NCBI GenBank assembly: GCA_963971425.1
Contig: OZ020518.1
Coordinates: forward strand, 6,365,989-6,429,988
Origin: Bryoerythrophyllum caledonicum
Taxonomy: Eukaryota; Streptophyta; Bryopsida; Pottiales; Pottiaceae
Direction of reading: 5' to 3'
Length of the DNA stretch: 64,000 nt
Shown here: positions 57,671 to 64,000 of the stretch, one piece after another
How the letters are laid out: each line of letters starts with the position of its first letter
How positions within the stretch are numbered: the first letter of the stretch is position 1
The notes under the pieces: model-generated
Told to the model about the DNA's origin: nothing
Databases searched by the model: none
The model's input: the letters and a program-made list of their open reading frames with translations, nothing else
Position numbers and translations under genes: made by a program

Positions 57671-58786
57671 TTAACCCCTAAAGGCCCATGACATTTTAGC
57701 ACCCAAACTCACTAATAACTGCCAATTACAATGCATTCAACACAAAATGCAAATAAATATAGTTTTTACATATCTAACCATAGGATCTTGTAGTAGGATT
57801 GTACAAGTGCGTGTAGTAAAAAAATTGTTCAGTTTGACCGCACGGATGGAAAATTATTAACCTTTGAAGTGAGACATAAACTCTTCTTGAGGTCATACTA
57901 AACACCTTCCACAAACTTCGACCACCTTCTATGGTATTTTTTTGCACTACGGTCCATGATTTTCTAATTTTAACTTATGAAGGATCATGTGAGGCACATG
58001 TTCACCAAATTTCAGAAGTAGAAGAGGAGTAGAAGATGTCTTTAAAAATCCTACAATGCAACTATGTGTTGAGAATTAACAATACACTTCAAGTTTTGCA
58101 TATATCATATCCTTGTCATATTTTTGAAATAAAAAAATATGTACAATAGATGCAAGGATTTCCATATTTTTTTCCAAGAGGAAGTTTTTATTTTTTTAAA
58201 TGGACAAAAATTCAAATTTTTATTGAATTTAGAATCAACTAAAGTACTGCTATCCTAGTTGTATGTCAAGAAGAAGAAGAACGCCGGTTCCCGGTAGGGG
58301 GCCCGACGTGAATGAAGTGTCTGTTCACTCCATTCCTAAGACCATGCCCACCAGGCAAGGAATTAGTAGTATGGAACTACTTCTCCCTCTCGAGGGTAGA
58401 CACTATGTGGCAAGTAACAGAACACTCGAGAAACCGACTGCAACAAAGACGGGCCTAGGCATAGAGAGGCGATTGGAAGAGGAGAGAGAGAGGAAGACGA
58501 GAGTAATTTTCAAATGTAAACATTTTAAGAGGTAAGAGGTGGTCTAAGGCGGGAAGTGTGTGGGTTGTTATATGTCACACTAAATTGCTGCACTATTTGT
58601 ATATGTTACCGAAAAAAAATTATAACTTTTGAACCATAATTTGGATTTCTACAAAAAATTATGTCTACGGGAAGCTAATAGAAAGTTGTCCATTCAAACA
58701 AAAAATCTTAGAACATCATGCCTAAATTTGAAATTGTGGAACCTTACCTAAACTCAAAATGAGCCCAATGGGCCTTTAGGGGTCAA
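57671..58786. mobile_element. TTAA-flanked MITE with an internal insertion, 1.1 kb
   Basis: The left tip is TTAACCCCTAAAGGCCCATG and the right tip GGGCCTTTAGGGG followed by TCAA (one base off TTAA). The interior is nearly the reverse complement of the 61.48-62.30 kb copy. A 0.15-0.3 kb sequence at about 58,266-58,550, absent from that copy, is an inserted repeat of the 58/59/60-kb family. Confidence 0.75.
58266..58420 (+). repeat. 58/59/60-kb repeat family, copy 1
   Basis: It starts AAGAAGAAGAACGCCGG, passes ATTAGTAGTATGGAACTACT and ends near GTAGACACTATGTGGCA. It is shared with 59,103-59,300 (inverted) and 60,205-60,345 (direct). It has the size of a SINE or short element end. No A-tail or clear pol III boxes were seen, so the class is open. 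Confidence 0.6.
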
Positions 58787-59102
58787 TATGCCTCTTGCAA
58801 TACCAAGGCATATTTTGGTGTTTCATAGTCTTTCCTATGTATTTGTACTATCAAGTAGCAAGGTAATATAATATGATGTGCATGTAAGAAACTTTTTGTG
58901 AAACAAAATTAAAGTTATTCAAAAGATATAAACTTCATGCCTTGAACGTCACCAAGGCTTGGGGTGCCAATAAAAGGTTAAAAACTTTGAAAACAACCAA
59001 TCCATTCCAAACATGCTAGACCTATCATGAAAACTCACTAAACACTTCATCTCATACACCTCTTTTTTGCATTATTGGTTCTCTGTGCTTGATTACTTGT
59101 TA

Positions 59103-59300
59103 TGTGGTATCATAGTGTCTACCCTCCAGAGGGGGAAGTAGTTCCATACTACAAACCCATGTCCAATGGAATTTATAATCAATGGAAATTTATAACCAAT
59201 ATCCAAATTGAAAGATAATCTGATACTTAGTGGTGGAACAAACAAACACTTTATTCACGCCAGCCCCCCTCCGAGGACCGGAGTTCTTCTTCTTCTTAAA
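59103..59300 (-). repeat. 58/59/60-kb repeat family, copy 2
   Basis: Inverted copy: ATAGTGTCTACCCTCCAGAG, AGTAGTTCCATACTAC, then GTGGTGGAACAAACAAACAC and finally GGAGTTCTTCTTCTTCTT. The outer sequence includes the tract TGTTTGTTCCACCACTA that is also found at 9.4 kb. Confidence 0.65.
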
Positions 59301-59340
59301 AACTTTGAGGTTAAGCAAGATGGAGGAGGAATACCATAGG

Positions 59341-59421
59341 TTAACCTCTAAAGGCCCAAAAGTCCCCTTAGGAGACTGTAAGAGAGTCACCTCGGGGGAC
59401 TCTAGGGCCATTAGGAGATAA
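59341..59421. mobile_element. Very short TTAA-type foldback, 80 bp
   Basis: TTAACCTCTAAAGGCCC on the left pairs with GGGCCATTAGGAGATAA on the right, and the middle (CCTTAGGAGACTGTAAG, then CACCTCGGGGGACTC) folds back further. Probably a shortened member of the TTAA family. Confidence 0.5.
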
Positions 59422-60204
59422 GGTCGGATTTGGCTTTAATTAATTCCAAAAATGAATGCCAAATTATTTGAAAATTTATTAAGTGAGAATGTCCGTAAAG
59501 TAGATTTTGATTGATTATCTTTCAGTTTGTGGATTGCCGACTCCGGTATACCACTTGTCCATGGACACAGATCATTGTCATCATTGTGAATTCAATGCCT
59601 TGTATTGGAGTGTGGCTGGCTGGTCTTGTGCCTATTCTCCAATGGCCGCATCATGTAAGTCAAGTGTGAAATTACTTTGCAAAGGAGGCGCCTTCAGTAG
59701 GTTGGTTGGATTTATTAGACCTATTTTCACCATTCAATTGAACTTCCATTCTAAATTTGAATTTGGAGGTGTTCAATTCCATACAATGGTATTTTCCCAT
59801 TTGCAAAATGACCAAAATTGGATATGACTCAAGTCTACCAATGAAGTCAAGTTGATCCGAATTCAATGTGGCAAATGGGCATATAAGCAACTGAGCCATG
59901 TTCATTTGCCCCCATGTCTTCCAATGGAGGTACAGTCTTGAAAATATATGTACTCCAATGGCATCGATTGGTGAGTAATCCACCACTAGAAGAGCCTCAA
60001 CAAATCCACCAAGAGTTCCCTCTGGGAATCATCCAATCCATGCTCCTTGCCCATACATGAATGACCTTGGCAAGGATATTTTGCTATGACCAAATCTACG
60101 TTGTCCAACTTCCATCAATTGTCGTCATTGATCAGAATCACATCCCATGGCACCTTGCCATAACAATCGTGAATTGCTGATGGTGCTAGCTGCTTTCCAT
60201 ATAA
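59422..60204. other. Spacer, no gene recognised
   Basis: A 106-codon plus-strand frame (59,507-59,827) and an antisense partner show no known domain and are treated as chance. Confidence 0.4.
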
Positions 60205-60345
60205 AAGAAGAAGGAAAAGAAGAACTTTGGTTCTTGACGTGGGCTGGTGTAAATAAAGTGTTTGTTTGTTCCACCGCTAAATCAATGTCCACCAGACATA
60301 GGTTTAGTAGTATGGAACTACTCCCCCCCTCTTGAAAGAAGACGC
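60205..60345 (+). repeat. 58/59/60-kb repeat family, copy 3
   Basis: GAAGAACTTTGGTTCTTGAC, then GTAAATAAAGTGTTTGTTTG, TTTAGTAGTATGGAACTACT and GAAGACGCTATG follow the order of copy 2 read in reverse. Confidence 0.65.
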
Positions 60346-61478
60346 TATGTAACCAATAATCAATAACCAGGAACCAAGAACCAATGACCAACTAGAGCCT
60401 AAGGGCTCAATTCCAAGAGATCATCTATAAAACTTAAATGTGTGTTTTTGAGAGGTTTTAAGGGGTATCATATACTTTGGAAGAGGTTGGTTATTTTCAA
60501 ATTTTTGTTTGTATAGAAGTATGGACATTGCATGTTGGATAGCAATGGTATTAATTTTTGTGAATATATTTTTAATTGAGTTAATGGAGATATTGAATGC
60601 ATTTATGAGACTATCATAGAGGAGATATATGTAGTAGCTCTAGCTCGAGTGGCAATGACGATAAGGGAGTCACCTATTTAATTAAAATTTTAATTTAATT
60701 TTAATTTAAACCACATTGAAGAGTTGTAATGTCATTAATAAGTGATTGGTATTTATTAATTTTGTTTTTGATTACTTCTCGGAATTATTTGTCATTACAA
60801 TATTTGAATTCAATAAATTAGATAGTTCGGTTTGAATATATGTGATCCAATGGGGGGTCTTTATTATGGAGTAGTCCTTTGACACATAATATGTATGGTT
60901 TAAATTAGGCATTACAATGAAATCTTTGGATTCCACATGTACAGTACATGGAAGTAGCCATGGAGGGACCGTGTTTTCTTGTGGGTTGTTGTTGAAGGTT
61001 TCAAACCAAGATTTGTTTAAGGATACAATAGAATTTTTCTAAAAGTACCCAATATCGCAATACCTCGGATTAGATCCTGTATCCTTAGTTTATTAGTTGG
61101 CCTGAATGTGGCCTCTAAAAATGTAGAACGCAAAAAGATTGGATGACCACGTGATGCTCTAGCCGGATTTATGGTGCAGTCATGAATGGAGGAGGCTACA
61201 TAAGGATGGATAAATCATGCACATGTGCATGTAGAATCTAGGTTTAGGAGCTTAGGTGGAGCTAAGTAACTATTAGATATTAGAGCTGCGAATAGTTATT
61301 ATGGTATCATAAATAGTTGAGGAGGCCAATGCCTTTCGTTTGCGCCATAGATTTGTGACAATGTTGAGACTATCCTTAATTTTAATTGACTCACTCCTAA
61401 TAGATATTAGCTGTGGAAAAGGTAGGTAGTTTCTCAACTATAATCCTTAACATCAAGTATTGAAGAGCTTGGTGATCT
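60346..61478. other. AT-rich spacer, no gene recognised
   Basis: Nothing recognised on either strand. Confidence 0.5.
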
Positions 61479-62295
61479 TTAACCGCTAAAGGCCCAATGT
61501 CCTCTCTGGGAACAATTTGAGTTTTAATGGAGTCCCACAATCTCAAATTTAGGCATGATCTTCTGAGATGTTTTGTAGAATTATCATATTTTTAATTGCT
61601 TTCCGTTGACATAATTTTTGTAGAAATCCGACTTACGGTCCAAAAGTTACAAACATATTTCAGTAACATATACAAATAGTGCAACGGTTTAGTGTGGTAT
61701 ATAACAAATATTGTAGCAAAACTTTAGTCGATTCTAGATTCTATAGAAATTCGATTCTTTATCCATTTAGAAAAAACAAAAAAACTTCTTGGAAAGGGAA
61801 TGGAAATCTTTCCATCTACCGTACGGATTTTTGAATTTCAAAAATATGAGAAGGATATGATATATGCAAAACTTGTTATTGTATTATCTATTCTTAGCAC
61901 ATACTTGCATTGTAGGATTTTTAAAGACATCTTCTCCCCCTCTTCTATAGTTTCTAAAATTTGGTGAACATGTGCCTAACATGATCCTTTTTAAGTTAAA
62001 ATTAGAAAGTCACGGCCGGTAGTAGAAAAGTTTGCCATAGAAGGTGGTCAAAGTTTGTTGAAGGTGTTTAGTATGACCTCAAGAAGAATCTATGTCTCAC
62101 TTCCAAGGCTAATATCTTTCAATACGTGCGGTCAAACTGACCAAAATTTTTACCACACACTCGTACAATCCTAGTACAAGATCCTACACTTACAATGTAA
62201 AAAATGTGTTTATTTGCATTTTGTGTTGAATGCACTGAAATTGGCAATTTTTAGTGAGTTTGGGTGCTAAAATGTCACAGTCCTTTAGGAATTAA
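61479..62295 (-). mobile_element. TTAA-flanked MITE, 0.8 kb
   Basis: TTAACCGCTAAAGGCCCAAT at the left and CACAGTCCTTTAGGAATTAA at the right. It is inverted relative to the 57.67-58.79 kb copy, with shared blocks such as TTGGTGAACATGTGCCTAAC and TCCTAGTACAAGATCC. Non-coding. Confidence 0.75.
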
Positions 62296-62579
62296 ATTTT
62301 AGTTGAAGTGGTTTTAGTCACCTTTGAGAATGAAGTAGAGATCATATTGTACCATGAATCTTAGCCATCTTTTTCCTTAATTTACAAGTTACTTCAATAC
62401 TACAGGAGAATGCACTTTGAACAAGAGATACATGGATAATCAATTTTTGGTTTATATTGGTGCTAAAGTAACATGAAAGTCATATTGGAAATGGTTTCCG
62501 CATTTTCTTCAAAATGTACGTATGTACATATTCCACTGCATGCTCCAGAATGATTTGGTATGTACGTAGTTGAAGATTG

Positions 62580-63573
62580 AGGGCCGGTTTACATTAGGCG
62601 TGGGGTCGGATGGAAGGCCGGCCGGATTTGCCTTCAATCTAGCCTTCAATCCGGCCCCAATTCTTCCATCCGGCCCCAAATAATGTAAAGCATTGAGGCC
62701 GGATTCTAGGGCCGGATTTTAAATTCACCATCTTGGCCCTAGTCAATGTTAAGTATTGGGGCCGGATTCTAGGGGCTAAATTTCCAATTTTTAAGTGTCT
62801 TAGATTTTCATAAGACTCAACTAAAAATTGTAGAAGCACATGTGTCAAGCTTTTGTCTTTGTTTCTTTCCTAGTTTAAAGAAAAATAGGTTTCATATATT
62901 TATTTTATATGTTTTCTTTCCTTATTACATTTAAAATATAAAATAAATAAGAGTATTTTTTCTATTTTCATTTTTTTCCCCCTTTTCTCTTATTTTTGAT
63001 AGGTCTAAAATAAAAGAGAGTTTTTTTTTCCATATACATGCAACTTCTAATTCCTCTTCCTATTTTGACTATTGGAAAAAGAGTTTTATTTACTTTATTT
63101 GGCCAAATCCCTTTTTTGGATGCATATCCAAATGGAAGGAGTATTTTTACTTATAATTTAAAAATAATAATAATAATGATTTTAAAAAAAATCGAAATAA
63201 AAAAATATTTTTTATAAAAAAAAAATATTTTTTCAAAATAAAAAAATAAAATTTCAAAATATAAGAGAAAAAATAAAATAATTTTTTTACTGATTGACGG
63301 GAGCGATTTGAAGGATCCAACGGAGGAACCGAATCCGGCCCTAGATGGGAGTTTGGGCCACCTCAAACCTCGTCCCAATTGCTCCCTTGGGGCCGCATGG
63401 TTTGGCGCCAAAACCATGCCACCTTAGGCAACACGTAGGATGAAATGTGGTTCCGGCCGGCCCCAAGTATAAAGCTCTTGGGTTGGATTTTGAGAGATTG
63501 AAAGATCCTATTGGTTGAAACTTGGAGAGTTCTGGCCAAGCCTACAATCCGGCCCCAAGTATAAACTGGCCCT
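62580..63573. mobile_element. hAT-like element, 1.0 kb
   Basis: The inverted tips are AGGGCCGGTTTACATTAGGC and AGGGCCAGTTTATACTTGGG (the latter read from the right end). GGCCGGAT words recur in both subterminal regions. The interior is very AT-rich, with long A/T runs at 62,940-63,290. The phrase GGTTTGGCGCCAAAACCATG near 63,400 resembles the 12-13 and 21 kb hAT-like copies. No transposase. Confidence 0.65.
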
Positions 63574-63781
63574 GAGTAGGAAATTTGTTAGTACGGTCTC
63601 TCTAAAGCTGCATGAAATGTGAAGTATGTAATGTATTCGAGGTTTTAAACATTACCTTATCAAATTGATTAACTATGCATTGATCACAAGTAGAGTCACC
63701 TAAACATTTGCAAACAATTTTGTAGCGACCACGTAAAAAGAACTATATATTCATATTTTAAGTTTAAATTACAATTTTAGT

Positions 63782-64000
63782 TTAACCCTCTAAGGTCCAA
63801 TGACCATTTTGGGGTTGTCTTGGACACATTAATCTATGTAGCAAGCGGTGCAAGCCACCTTTGAGGAAAATTGGAAGAAGTTTAGAGGTGAAACAAGATA
63901 AGCATCTAGTAAGACCACCGCCACCAAAATCGATGCAAGCATTGACAAACTACAGTGATTTTCATGAAATGGGGTCAAAACAGAATGTACCCTTTGTGTA
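63782..64000 (+). mobile_element. TTAA-type element, cut by the window edge
   Basis: The tip TTAACCCTCTAAGGTCCAAT followed by GACCATTTTGGGG fits the TTAA family. The last 60 bp resemble 19,360-19,420. The right end lies outside the window. Confidence 0.45.

Noticed and set aside
59105-59115. TGGTATCATAG, similar to the initiator-tRNA primer site of plant LTR elements
   Set aside because: One base off the usual TGGTATCAGAG, inside a short repeat with no long terminal repeat upstream and no coding region downstream; chance likely.
1-64000. tRNA, rRNA or other structured RNA genes
   Set aside because: No cloverleaf-like sequence with TTCGANNC and A-box spacing and no rRNA-like stretch was noticed; a dedicated scan was not possible.

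Overview
The window looks like a gene-poor stretch of a large, repeat-rich streptophyte (plant-lineage) nuclear genome. A kinesin with the MSNVTVC-RFRP start typical of plant KIN-1, multi-exon genes with GT/AG introns, a Mutator-like (MULE) transposon of the plant SWIM-plus-Ulp1 type and CCCTAAA/TTTAGGG-like tracts all point that way. A charophyte such as Chara would fit the low gene density and unfamiliar repeats, but that is a guess; no species can be fixed from the sequence.

Layout. 1-8.5 kb is the only clear host-gene block, all on the minus strand. It holds a fragment of a Sen1/Upf1-like superfamily 1 helicase, a complete-looking 16-exon KIN-1 kinesin (1,539-5,483; its exons add up to an exact multiple of three, 507 residues), and a two-exon gene for a secreted protein of unknown function. 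8.5-28 kb is mostly AT-rich DNA packed with small inverted-repeat transposons: TTAA-flanked elements with CCCCTAAAGG-type ends (piggyBac-like), hAT-like elements, and several one-off foldbacks, some nested. 28-41.4 kb holds three copies (A, B, C) of one unclassified mobile-element family that encodes a gag-like or plant-transposon-like protein. A and B lie tail to tail, and C is inserted inside B with a GTACG target duplication. About 41.5-42.9 kb is a Ty1/copia gag fossil. 46.78-56.79 kb is a ~10 kb MULE with long inverted repeats and a near-perfect target duplication; it carries a DDE/SWIM transposase on one strand and, on the other, an Ulp1-like protease and two accessory proteins. 57.6-64 kb returns to MITE-rich DNA.

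The most unusual signal is inside the MULE. The hexamer CGATAA/TTATCG occurs more than 50 times by eye over 10 kb, in exons, introns, spacers and terminal repeats on both strands, with about 5 expected by chance. It builds a 10-bp minisatellite and a perfect hairpin between the two convergent gene sets. The A/B elements are similarly saturated with another word (TCCGG/CCGGA). Element-specific dispersed words may be a general feature of mobile DNA in this genome.

Most short open frames in the window are chance or antisense frames and are not listed. Exon boundaries were read by eye from family alignment and splice signals, and no transcript evidence was available.
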